From the NCBI GenBank assembly GCA_965279115.1, contig OZ257137.1:744001-808000 (forward strand): a stretch of 64,000 bases of DNA, given 5' to 3'. This document shows, piece after piece, positions 33,089-40,265 of the stretch (position 1 is its first letter; every line of letters begins with the position of its first letter). The notes under the pieces were generated by a model, which had not been told where the DNA came from, searched no databases, and was given only the letters and a program-made list of their open reading frames with translations. This DNA comes from JAEUOS01 sp965279115 (GTDB taxonomy: Bacteria; Pseudomonadota; Gammaproteobacteria; Burkholderiales; JAEUOS01). The translations under genes were made by a program, and so were the position numbers.

Positions 33089-34123
33089 TCATGCCACGGC
33101 GCCGGCGTCGACGCGCTCGGCCACGGCGGGCATGACTTGTTCGGCGAACAGGCGCATCGAACGTTCGACATTGGCCTTGGGCATGGCGCCGAAGTTGTGC
33201 AAGGTGGCCACATGGCGCACGCCCATCTCGTGCAAGCGCGCCACCTTGGCCGCCACCGTGTCCACCGAGCCGAACAGGCAGATGCCGTTGGCGAGGATGT
33301 CTTCGTAGAAATGCTTCTTGGCGTAAAGCCGGGTGTCGACATACAGGTCGTAGGCGGCCTTGCACTGTTGCTTGGCCTCTTCGTCGCTGTCGGCCACATA
33401 GGTGTGCAGGGTGAAGACATGGTCGTCGTCCTCCGCCGGCAAGCCCGCCTCGGCACGGCCGCGCCGGTACTCGGCGAGCATGGTGCCGATGTCCTCGAAG
33501 TCCTTGCACGAGGCATAGGGCACGGTGAAGATGCGGTTGCCCTGTTTGCCCACATGGTAGGCCGCCTCGCGCGCGAGAATGGCCACATGGATGGGCGGCA
33601 GCCGACCCGCATGCGGCAGCACGTTCAGCGCCACCTTGTCAGACTTCGAAAACTTGCCCTGGTAGGAAAGCGTTTCGCCGGCCATCAGGCGCTTGACGAT
33701 GTCGAGGTTCTCGTTGAAGCGGTCGCGCTTCTCGGCCGGTTGCGCATCGAAGCCGGTGAACTCGTGGCTCAGATAGCCGGAGCCGACACCAAATACCAGC
33801 CGGCCGCCGCTCATCATGTCGAGCATCGAATAACTCTCGGCGATGCGCCGCGGATCATGAAAGGTGAGGATGGAAATCGCCGAGCCGAGGCGGATCCTGC
33901 GCGTGCGTTGCGCCAGGGCGGAGAGCAGCACCACGGGGTCGGGTACCACGCCGTACTGGTGGAAGTGATGCTCGGCGCAGAAGAAGGTGTCGTAGCCGAG
34001 GCTCTCGCCCAGTTCGCATTGCTGCATCACCTGCTCGTAGAGCTGCGGGATGCTGCGGCCGAGGTCGGGATGGTGGTCGTTGACGGAAAAAACCGAGTAC
34101 AGCAGAGGTGCCGGGGCGGTCAT
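33089..34123 (-). CDS. LLM-class flavin-dependent monooxygenase
   Basis: A 344-residue TIM-barrel flavin enzyme of the luciferase-like class. Segments: ESLGYDTFFCAEHHFHQYGV, IRLGSAISILTFHDPRRIAE, SGGRLVFGVGSGYLSHEFTG and the C-terminal VRHVATLHNFGAM. The ATG at 34123 is preceded by GTGGAG; a frame running to 34219 overlaps the divergent promoter region. Such enzymes oxidise amines, sulfonates or ketones with FMNH2. Together with the VOC gene and the divergent Bug gene at 34258 it forms a compact catabolic locus. Confidence 0.93.
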   Translation of the reverse strand: MTAPAPLLYSVFSVNDHHPDLGRSIPQLYEQVMQQCELGESLGYDTFFCAEHHFHQYGVVPDPVVLLSALAQRTRRIRLGSAISILTFHDPRRIAESYSMLDMMSGGRLVFGVGSGYLSHEFTGFDAQPAEKRDRFNENLDIVKRLMAGETLSYQGKFSKSDKVALNVLPHAGRLPPIHVAILAREAAYHVGKQGNRIFTVPYASCKDFEDIGTMLAEYRRGRAEAGLPAEDDDHVFTLHTYVADSDEEAKQQCKAAYDLYVDTRLYAKKHFYEDILANGICLFGSVDTVAAKVARLHEMGVRHVATLHNFGAMPKANVERSMRLFAEQVMPAVAERVDAGAVA

Positions 34124-34213
34124 CTGGTTCGTCTCCACTGGCGTGGCCGCTTGCGATTGCGGCTTATGGTTGGATTGTGCGAGACTGATTCTACATTTCA
34201 CAAAACTGCTGCG

Positions 34214-34227
34214 TTGCAACCTTGCAA
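34214..34227. promoter_or_regulatory. TTGCAA-CC-TTGCAA operator candidate
   Basis: Two copies of the self-complementary hexamer TTGCAA separated by two bases, in the 134-base gap between the divergent LLM and Bug genes and 31 bases before the Bug start. A symmetric site for a dimeric regulator is plausible; no regulator gene lies next to it. Confidence 0.35.
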
Positions 34228-34257
34228 ATGCGGCCCGAGACCCCGGAGGAGACTGCA

Positions 34258-35250
34258 GTGCGAATATTTCGTTCGTCGACCTTTCTTGCCAATCTTGCCC
34301 GGCTGCTGGCGGCCGGCGCGCTCACCTGGGGCGCCGCCGCATTGGCGCAAACCTATCCGTCCAAACCCATCAACTGGGTGGTCGGCTTTCCGCCCGGCGG
34401 CGGCGCCGATGCCGTGACCCGCATGGTGGCGGCCAAGATGTCGCAGAATATGGGGCAAAGCATCGTGGTGGAAAACCGGCCCGGTGCCAGCGCCATCATC
34501 GCCACGCAGTACGTGGCGCAGGCGCCGGCTGACGGCTATACGGTGCTCAGCGCCGAGCAAGGCGCCCTGGTCTACAACAGCGCGTTGTTCTCCAAGCTGC
34601 CCTACGACGCCGCGCGCGACCTGACTGCCGTTTCCAACATGATCCGCGCGCCGCTGCTGCTGGTGGTGCACCCGTCGTATCCCGCCACCGACCTGAAGTC
34701 ATTCATCGAGGGCGCCAGGCGGCAACCGGGCAAGCTCAACTACGCTTCCCCGGGCAAGGGTCTGGCGCACAGCCTGGCGATGGAGATCTTCAAGGTAAAG
34801 GCCGGACTCGACATCGCCGACATCACCTACAAGGGACTCGGACCCGCCACCCAGGACGTGCTGGCGGGGCAGGTGCCGATCGGCGTGATCGACACGGTGG
34901 TGGCGACCCAGCATATCCGCGCCGGCAAGCTTCGCGCGCTGGCGGCGTTTTCCAACACCCGCCTGGCGGTGCTGCCAGATGTGCCCACCACCACCGAGCT
35001 TGGCTACCCCGACCTCGACATCGCGCCCATCGTCGGCATGGTGGTGCCAAGCAAGACCCCGCGCGAGATCGTCAATCGGCTTGGCATGGAAGTGGCCAGG
35101 GCGGTGCGCGACCCCGAGGTCAACAAGAAGCTCACAGACCTGGGCCTGGAGGTAATCGGCAATACACCGGAGCAGTTCGCCGCGTACATCGATGACGAGA
35201 CCAAACGCCGCCTGCCGGCGATCCGGGCGTTGAACATCCGGCTGGACTAA
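34258..35250 (+). CDS. Bug/TctC-family periplasmic solute receptor
   Basis: A 330-residue receptor. I use the GTG at 34258, preceded by CGGAGGAG with 6-base spacing, in place of the TTG at 34222 or ATG at 34228. Signal peptide RIFRSSTFLANLARLLAAGA ends near ALAQ. Segments YPSKPINWVVGFPPGGGAD, VVENRPGASAI, DGYTVLSAEQGA, ITYKGLGPATQD and LPDVPTTTELGYPD are typical. It is divergent from the LLM-VOC pair and convergent with the M20-family amidohydrolase gene. Confidence 0.93.
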   Translation: MRIFRSSTFLANLARLLAAGALTWGAAALAQTYPSKPINWVVGFPPGGGADAVTRMVAAKMSQNMGQSIVVENRPGASAIIATQYVAQAPADGYTVLSAEQGALVYNSALFSKLPYDAARDLTAVSNMIRAPLLLVVHPSYPATDLKSFIEGARRQPGKLNYASPGKGLAHSLAMEIFKVKAGLDIADITYKGLGPATQDVLAGQVPIGVIDTVVATQHIRAGKLRALAAFSNTRLAVLPDVPTTTELGYPDLDIAPIVGMVVPSKTPREIVNRLGMEVARAVRDPEVNKKLTDLGLEVIGNTPEQFAAYIDDETKRRLPAIRALNIRLD

Positions 35251-35305
35251 CTGCGCGCCGGCCAGTCGCGCCGTCGCCTGAGCGCGCGGCGCGGCGGTGG
35301 CCCCA

Positions 35306-36565
35306 CTAGCCGCGATTGGCGCGGCGCAGGGCCGCATGCAGCAACACATTGATACCCGGCACGGTTTCCTCCAGCCCGGCATGCTCGTGATTGTTGTGGG
35401 TAATGCCATCGCGGCAGGGTGTGAAGATCATGGCGGTCGGCGCCACCTTGGCGATGTGATACGCGTCGTGCCCGGCCTGGCTGGCGATGTCCAGGGTCGG
35501 CACGCCAAGGGAAGCTGCGGTATCGCGCACCAGCCCGACCATCCCGGCATCGAAGATATCGGCGCCCCAGTGCCATTCATCGAACACCTTCATTTCGCAG
35601 TTGGATCGCTGCGCGCAATCGGCCAACGCGGCCATGAACTCGGTACGCATCGCGTCCGCAACGGCCGGATCGTCGTGCCGGACATCCCCGGTGAATTGCG
35701 CGTAGTCGGAGAGGATGCCGGGCTTGTTGGGCCAGGCGTGAATCCGCGCGGCCGTGCCCTTGCCGCCAGTTGCGTGATACTTCCAGCCGATATCGTTGAC
35801 GGCCACCGCCAGCATCGCCGCACCGACCAGCGCGTTCCTGCGCTTGTCCATCGGCCATGGGCCGGTGTGGGCAGTTTCGCCCAGCACATCGATGATGAAG
35901 CCGTGCGCGGTATAGCCGTGCGTGACCACGCCCACCGGGACCTTGCGTGCATCGAGTTCCGGCCCCTGCTCGATATGCAGTTCGAAATAGCTGTCCAGCG
36001 CGCGGCCGCCCACCGGTACCGGGCCGAGATAACCGATGCGCTGCAGTTCCGCGCCGATGGTGGCACCGTCATCCGCCTGGCGTGCGTAGACCCACTCGAC
36101 CGGATGCACGCCGGCAAAGGCCGCCGAGCCCACCATCGGCGGCGAGAAACGGGCGCCCTCCTCGTTCATCCAGACCGCCACTTCGATGGGACGACGGGTC
36201 TGGATGGCGCGGTCGTTGAGCGTGCGCACCACCTCGAGCGCCGCCAGCACGCCGACGATGCCGTCGTAGCGCCCGCCGTTGATCTGGGTGTCCAGATGCG
36301 AACCCAGCACCACCGGCGGCAACGATTCGTACTCACCCCGGCGCCGGGCGAAGATGTTGCCGACAGCGTCCACCGTAACGCCCATTCCGGCCTCGCGACA
36401 CCAGGCGCAGAACTCGTCGCGCATCTGCTTGTCCGCATCGGTGAGCGCCACGCGGGCGAGCCCGCCGGGCCGGCCAACACCAATCTGCGCGGAGCGCTCG
36501 ATGGTGAACCAGAACCGCGAGGCATCGATGCGCAAATCCGCCAATACGTAGGTGCCCTGCTCCAT
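35306..36565 (-). CDS. M20-family Zn amidohydrolase (N-carbamoyl-L-amino acid hydrolase/allantoate amidohydrolase type)
   Basis: A 419-residue enzyme. Metal and catalytic segments: GSHLDTQINGGRYDGIVG (His, Asp), NEEGARFSPPMVGS (catalytic Glu pair), ELHIEQGPELD (metal His), and the C-terminal HNNHEHAGLEE (metal His). This is the AmaB/HyuC-type pattern that hydrolyses N-carbamoyl or ureido acids. Start ATG is preceded by TGGAGGATT. It begins 2 bases after the stop of the MetX-like gene, so both are one transcript. Confidence 0.93.
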   Translation of the reverse strand: MEQGTYVLADLRIDASRFWFTIERSAQIGVGRPGGLARVALTDADKQMRDEFCAWCREAGMGVTVDAVGNIFARRRGEYESLPPVVLGSHLDTQINGGRYDGIVGVLAALEVVRTLNDRAIQTRRPIEVAVWMNEEGARFSPPMVGSAAFAGVHPVEWVYARQADDGATIGAELQRIGYLGPVPVGGRALDSYFELHIEQGPELDARKVPVGVVTHGYTAHGFIIDVLGETAHTGPWPMDKRRNALVGAAMLAVAVNDIGWKYHATGGKGTAARIHAWPNKPGILSDYAQFTGDVRHDDPAVADAMRTEFMAALADCAQRSNCEMKVFDEWHWGADIFDAGMVGLVRDTAASLGVPTLDIASQAGHDAYHIAKVAPTAMIFTPCRDGITHNNHEHAGLEETVPGINVLLHAALRRANRG

Positions 36566-36567
36566 GA

Positions 36568-37599
36568 TCAATCCTCCAGAAGTGCCCGGACGGCGTTTTC
36601 GATAAAGGCGGCGTCCTCCGGCGCCTGGAACGGATTGCCGGCGCGATGCCCCCATATCGACGGAATCGGCTTGAGTTCGGCCCGGGCCAGGTGCGGCAAC
36701 TCGCGGCGATTGTCCTCGATGCGAAAGTAAAGGTCATGATCTCCCGGCATCAGCAGCACCCGCGCGCGGATCGAATTGAGCGCCTTGGGCAGGTCGCCGC
36801 CGAAATCCGCGTGCGCGCCGATGTCGCCGTTCTGCCAGGTCCAGAGTTGCGCCAGCAGGTCCTCCGGGGCGCGGCGAGCATAGTTGGCCTCCCAACTGCG
36901 CACCAGGAAGTCTTCCAGCGAAGAGAAGCCGATACCGCGCCACACCTCCTCGCGGTAAAACTCCTGCGACAACGCCCAGCCGGCATACACCCTGCCCATG
37001 GCGCGGAATCCGCGCACCGGCTTCGCCGTGAACATGCCATCGTTGTAGGCGGGGTCGGCCGTCAGCGCGGCGCGCACCCCTTCGAGGAACACCGCGTTGT
37101 GCGGCGCGCAGCGCGCCGAGCCGCACACCACAGCGATGCGCTCGACCAGGTCGGGAAACGCCACCGCCCAGTGATAAGCCTGCATGGCGCCCATCGACCA
37201 GCCATAAACCAGCTTCACCTTCGCGATGCCGAACACTTCCGCCAGCAGCCGCTGCTGCACCCGCACCGCATCGTGATAGGTCACATCGGGGTAGCGATCG
37301 CCCACCAGCGGCCACGGCGTGTTCGAGGGTGATGAGGACAACCCGTTGCCAAACAGGTTGGGAATGATCACGAAGTACTTCGCAGGATCGAGTGCGCCGC
37401 CGGACCGCACCAGCCACTGCGTGTCGTAGTGCTGCGCCGCGAACGAAGTCGGATAGACGATCACGTTCGAACGGTCGGCATTGAGGGTGCCGAACGTCTT
37501 GTAGGCGATTTTCATGGCCGGAAACGTGCGTCCGGATTGCAGGACGACATCGCCTGCGTCATAGATGCGATAGTCCGCCTGGGTGGCGATGGTGGTCAT
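36568..37599 (-). CDS. MetX-like alpha/beta-hydrolase (homoserine O-acetyltransferase family)
   Basis: A 343-residue alpha/beta hydrolase of the MetX-like family. Signature: YGWSMGAMQAYHWAV with the nucleophile Ser, early segment KIAYKTFGTLNADRSNVIVY, acid in MPGDHDLYF, and a late His (IWGHRAGNP). It lacks the usual long lid and is shorter than MetX, so a hydrolase rather than acetyltransferase role is equally possible. Translationally linked to the downstream amidohydrolase (2-base gap). A 30-base palindrome lies upstream between this gene and the universal stress gene. Confidence 0.88.
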   Translation of the reverse strand: MTTIATQADYRIYDAGDVVLQSGRTFPAMKIAYKTFGTLNADRSNVIVYPTSFAAQHYDTQWLVRSGGALDPAKYFVIIPNLFGNGLSSSPSNTPWPLVGDRYPDVTYHDAVRVQQRLLAEVFGIAKVKLVYGWSMGAMQAYHWAVAFPDLVERIAVVCGSARCAPHNAVFLEGVRAALTADPAYNDGMFTAKPVRGFRAMGRVYAGWALSQEFYREEVWRGIGFSSLEDFLVRSWEANYARRAPEDLLAQLWTWQNGDIGAHADFGGDLPKALNSIRARVLLMPGDHDLYFRIEDNRRELPHLARAELKPIPSIWGHRAGNPFQAPEDAAFIENAVRALLED

Positions 37600-37640
37600 G
37601 GCGCAAGACTCGGGAGACGAAAACGGGACACCATGATAGC

Positions 37641-37670
37641 GCCCGCAGTGCACGGCCGTGCGCTGCGGGC
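37641..37670. repeat. 30-base near-perfect palindrome
   Basis: The arms GCCCGCAGTGCACGG and CCGTGCGCTGCGGGC pair except for one G-T wobble, with almost no loop. It lies 41 bases before the MetX-like ATG and 43 bases past the universal stress gene stop (both reverse). There is no T run, so it may be an operator or a processing hairpin rather than a terminator. Confidence 0.5.
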
Positions 37671-37712
37671 AGGGGCAACCCGGACACCCCTCCCGGGGCA
37701 TCCGTATGGCCT

Positions 37713-38546
37713 TTAGTGCGACATCAGCACCGGCACCGTCATTTCCTTGAGGATGGTGCGGGTCACGCCGCCGAGCACGAGTTCACGCAGGCGCGAGTGG
37801 CCATAGGCGCCCATCACCAGCAGGTCGGCGCCCAGGTCGGAGATGCGCGACAACAAGAGCGACCCGACATCTATGCCGGCCGTGCGTTCCTGGGAGACCT
37901 CGACCTTGACACCGTGCCGCGCGAGGTAGAGCGCGATATCCGCACCCGGTGTCTCGCCATGCCCGCCCGAACCGGGATTCGCGTCGCCTACGATCACGGT
38001 GACGCGCTTGGCACGCTTGAGCAGGGGCAATCCGTCAGTAACCGCGCGCGTCGACTCCTTGGTGGCGCTCCAGGCCACCACGGCATGCTCGCCGAAGGTC
38101 GGGAAACTGCCCGCGTATGGAATCATCAGCGTGGGGCGGCCCGCCGCGAGAATGGCGTGATCCGGGAAGTCGCGCTGCTCGGGCCCGTCGACCTTGTCGG
38201 CATCCGCCTGGCCTAGGACAACCAGGTCCGCATAGCGTGCGCTGGTGGCAAGGCCGTGAACCGGATCACCCGAAAGACGGCGCACTTCCACACTGGATAG
38301 TCCTTCGCGGCGCGCGATGGCTTCAAACGCCTCGCCCGACGCGATGGCGTCGGCTTCGGCACGCTGCAGTTGGGCACGCGCGACTTCCTCACCCAGATGG
38401 GCGCGCACATAGGGCGGCAGGCGGGTGATATCCACGTGGGAAAGGCCGGTAAGGTGCGCACCGGATTCCTGGGCGAGCTTGATGGCGGCGTCGGCCGGCG
38501 CACTGCGCTTGGGATCGAGCCACACTGTGATGGACTTGTATGACAT
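37713..38546 (-). CDS. Tandem universal stress protein (UspA family)
   Basis: A 277-residue protein with two Usp domains: N-terminal SITVWLDPKRSAPADAAIKL and the second ending VMGAYGHSRLRELVLGGVTR, the ATP-binding G-x2-G-x9-G-type motif. Tandem UspA proteins act in stationary-phase, anoxic or oxidative survival. Start ATG at 38546 (MSYKSITVW) is chosen; the frame up to 38738 crosses regulatory sites. A perfect FNR/Anr box (38617-38630) sits 71 bases upstream, so induction at low oxygen is likely. It ends with TAA at 37713-37715. Confidence 0.92.
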   Translation of the reverse strand: MSYKSITVWLDPKRSAPADAAIKLAQESGAHLTGLSHVDITRLPPYVRAHLGEEVARAQLQRAEADAIASGEAFEAIARREGLSSVEVRRLSGDPVHGLATSARYADLVVLGQADADKVDGPEQRDFPDHAILAAGRPTLMIPYAGSFPTFGEHAVVAWSATKESTRAVTDGLPLLKRAKRVTVIVGDANPGSGGHGETPGADIALYLARHGVKVEVSQERTAGIDVGSLLLSRISDLGADLLVMGAYGHSRLRELVLGGVTRTILKEMTVPVLMSH

Positions 38547-38576
38547 GGTTGGCCTTTCTTTCTTGCGTTTGTTGGA

Positions 38577-38605
38577 TTGCCGATGCCATAGATTGACATC
38601 GGCAA
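38577..38605. repeat. 9-base inverted repeat in the usp leader/promoter
   Basis: TTGCCGATG (38577-38585) and CATCGGCAA (38597-38605), 11-base loop, between the FNR box and the usp start. It may be an operator or a leader hairpin near the transcription start. Confidence 0.5.
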
Positions 38606-38616
38606 GAAAGCCCACA

Positions 38617-38630
38617 TTGATCGATATCAA
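38617..38630 (-). promoter_or_regulatory. Consensus FNR/Anr binding site
   Basis: TTGATCGATATCAA matches the FNR consensus TTGAT-N4-ATCAA at all ten fixed positions and is fully symmetric. Its centre is about 77 bases upstream of the usp ATG. Class II placement (-41.5) would put the start of transcription near 38582, giving a leader of about 36 bases. Confidence 0.75.
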
Positions 38631-38823
38631 ACAAGCGGATGCGCGCCAGCCGATGCAATGCGCGGGGGCCTTGGCACTGTCCGCCTGCCTGCGGGTGAGT
38701 CTCCCGTGATGCTGAGCGTGAGAGAATTTCCCGCGCACTGAAGTTCATGGCCGGAAAATGGGAGCAAACGGCAAATCCAGGCCGCGGCACAGCCACTTGC
38801 AGCAGCCAACCCGGGAGAATCAC

Positions 38824-39660
38824 TTGGATACACAAAAGGCCGGCGTCGTCCGTTTCTACGACACCCATCCCATCAATGAGGACGAGATCCTGGCCAAGCT
38901 GCGCGCGCGCGGCGATGACCCGGACAATCTCACCCAGGACCAGCTCAAGGACTTCGACCAGGACCACTATGGCGGAATCGACGTCGTCGACGCGTTGGCC
39001 GATCGCGCCGGCATCGGGCCCGGACTCCATGTGCTCGACGTGTGCAGCGGCATGGGCGGCCCGGCGCGCTGGCTGGCCCATCGCATCGGCTGCCGCGTCA
39101 CTGGCCTGGATTTCACCCTTTCGCGGGTGGAAGCGGCCGAACGCCTGACCCGGCGCGTGGGGCTCGCCGATCGCGTGGACTTTCGTCACGGCGACGCGAC
39201 CGCGATGCCGTTCGAGGCAAATGGTTTCGACATCGTCATCAGCCAGGAGGCCTGGTTGCATGTGCCTGACAAGCCTGCGGTTATCGCCGAATGCGCGCGC
39301 GTCCTGAAAGCCGGCGGCACCCTCGCGTTTACCGACGTGACCTTGCGGGTGCCGCTGACAGCGGACGAGGAGTCGCGCATGGGTGCCGAGATGCATGCGC
39401 CCGGCGTGGCCTCCGTGGATCGCTACCTCGCCCTGTTGCGGGACAACGGCTTGCAGATGCGCGGCAACGAGGACTTGTCAGCCATGTGGACCGACACCCT
39501 GGTCAAGCGCCTGGCAATGTACCGCGGCTTGCGCGACACCACGGTTGCCAAATTCGGCGAAGCGCATTTCGCCGCCTGGGACCATACCTACAGCTTTTTT
39601 GTCGGCCTGTTCTCGGCAGGCAAGCTGGGTGGCGCGCGCATCGTGGCAAACAAGCCCTGA
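38824..39660 (+). CDS. Class I SAM-dependent methyltransferase
   Basis: A 278-residue methyltransferase. SAM-binding motif I is HVLDVCSGMGGPARWLAHRI, followed by RVTGLDFTLSRVEAA (motif II acidic residue), FRHGDATAMPF and FDIVISQEAWLHVPD. The style DVCSGMGGPAR resembles glycine/sarcosine and dimethylglycine methyltransferases, but substrate is inferred. Start is uncertain: a TTG at 38824 with GGGAG 8 bases upstream begins a sensible N-terminus (DTQKAGVVRFYD); an ATG at 38758 lacks a ribosome site. Confidence 0.85.
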   Translation: MDTQKAGVVRFYDTHPINEDEILAKLRARGDDPDNLTQDQLKDFDQDHYGGIDVVDALADRAGIGPGLHVLDVCSGMGGPARWLAHRIGCRVTGLDFTLSRVEAAERLTRRVGLADRVDFRHGDATAMPFEANGFDIVISQEAWLHVPDKPAVIAECARVLKAGGTLAFTDVTLRVPLTADEESRMGAEMHAPGVASVDRYLALLRDNGLQMRGNEDLSAMWTDTLVKRLAMYRGLRDTTVAKFGEAHFAAWDHTYSFFVGLFSAGKLGGARIVANKP

Positions 39661-39686
39661 TCCAAAGCTCCACCAAACACGCCTCA

Positions 39687-40265
39687 ATGAGCCCGATCAC
39701 GCATATCCTCGTCGGATGGACCGCCCTGGAAAGGGCTCTGCCCAACCGGCGTGACAAGGCCATCGTGGCCACGGCCGGCGTGCTGCCTGACCTGGACGGG
39801 CTGGGCATCGTGATCGACTTTGCCACCAGAACCCTGGGCCTTGCGGAAACCGACTACTACCAGACGTTCCACAGGCTATACGGCCACGGCCTCGCGGCGG
39901 CGCTGGTGTTCGCGTTCATTGCTTATGCCGTAGCACATCGCCGGTTGATGACGGCAGCGTTGTCATTGGTCGCGGTCCACCTGCACTTCGCCTGCGATCT
40001 GTTGGGCTCGCGCGGCAACGGCCCGGACGACATCTGGGGCATCTGGTATTTCGCGCCGTTTTCCACCGCCCACGAGATCGCCTGGTCCGGACAATGGCCA
40101 CTGGTAGGCTGGCAGAACATGCTCATCACCGCCGTGCTGATCGCGATCACCCTGGAACGGGCATCGCGCCGCGGATATTCGCCGCTGGTGATACTGAGTC
40201 CGGCTGCCGATCGTGAACTCGTCGCCGTCCTGCGCAAGTGGCGCGGCATTCAAAGCGACCGGTAA
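39687..40265 (+). CDS. YdjM-like membrane-bound metal-dependent hydrolase (DUF457)
   Basis: A 192-residue protein with about four membrane segments. The N-terminal HILVGWTALERALP and GVLPDLDGLG match the YdjM/DUF457 family, where early His and Asp residues bind metal; a later LHFACDLLGS adds His and Asp. Members are inner-membrane proteins with poorly known roles. It starts 26 bases after the methyltransferase stop. Its 3' end overlaps the 3' end of the convergent hrpA gene by 16 bases. Confidence 0.85.
   Translation: MSPITHILVGWTALERALPNRRDKAIVATAGVLPDLDGLGIVIDFATRTLGLAETDYYQTFHRLYGHGLAAALVFAFIAYAVAHRRLMTAALSLVAVHLHFACDLLGSRGNGPDDIWGIWYFAPFSTAHEIAWSGQWPLVGWQNMLITAVLIAITLERASRRGYSPLVILSPAADRELVAVLRKWRGIQSDR

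Noticed and set aside
3..35250. Bug genes as long DNA repeats or a recent tandem amplification
   Set aside because: The proteins share family motifs but differ throughout; no long identical DNA was noticed between them.
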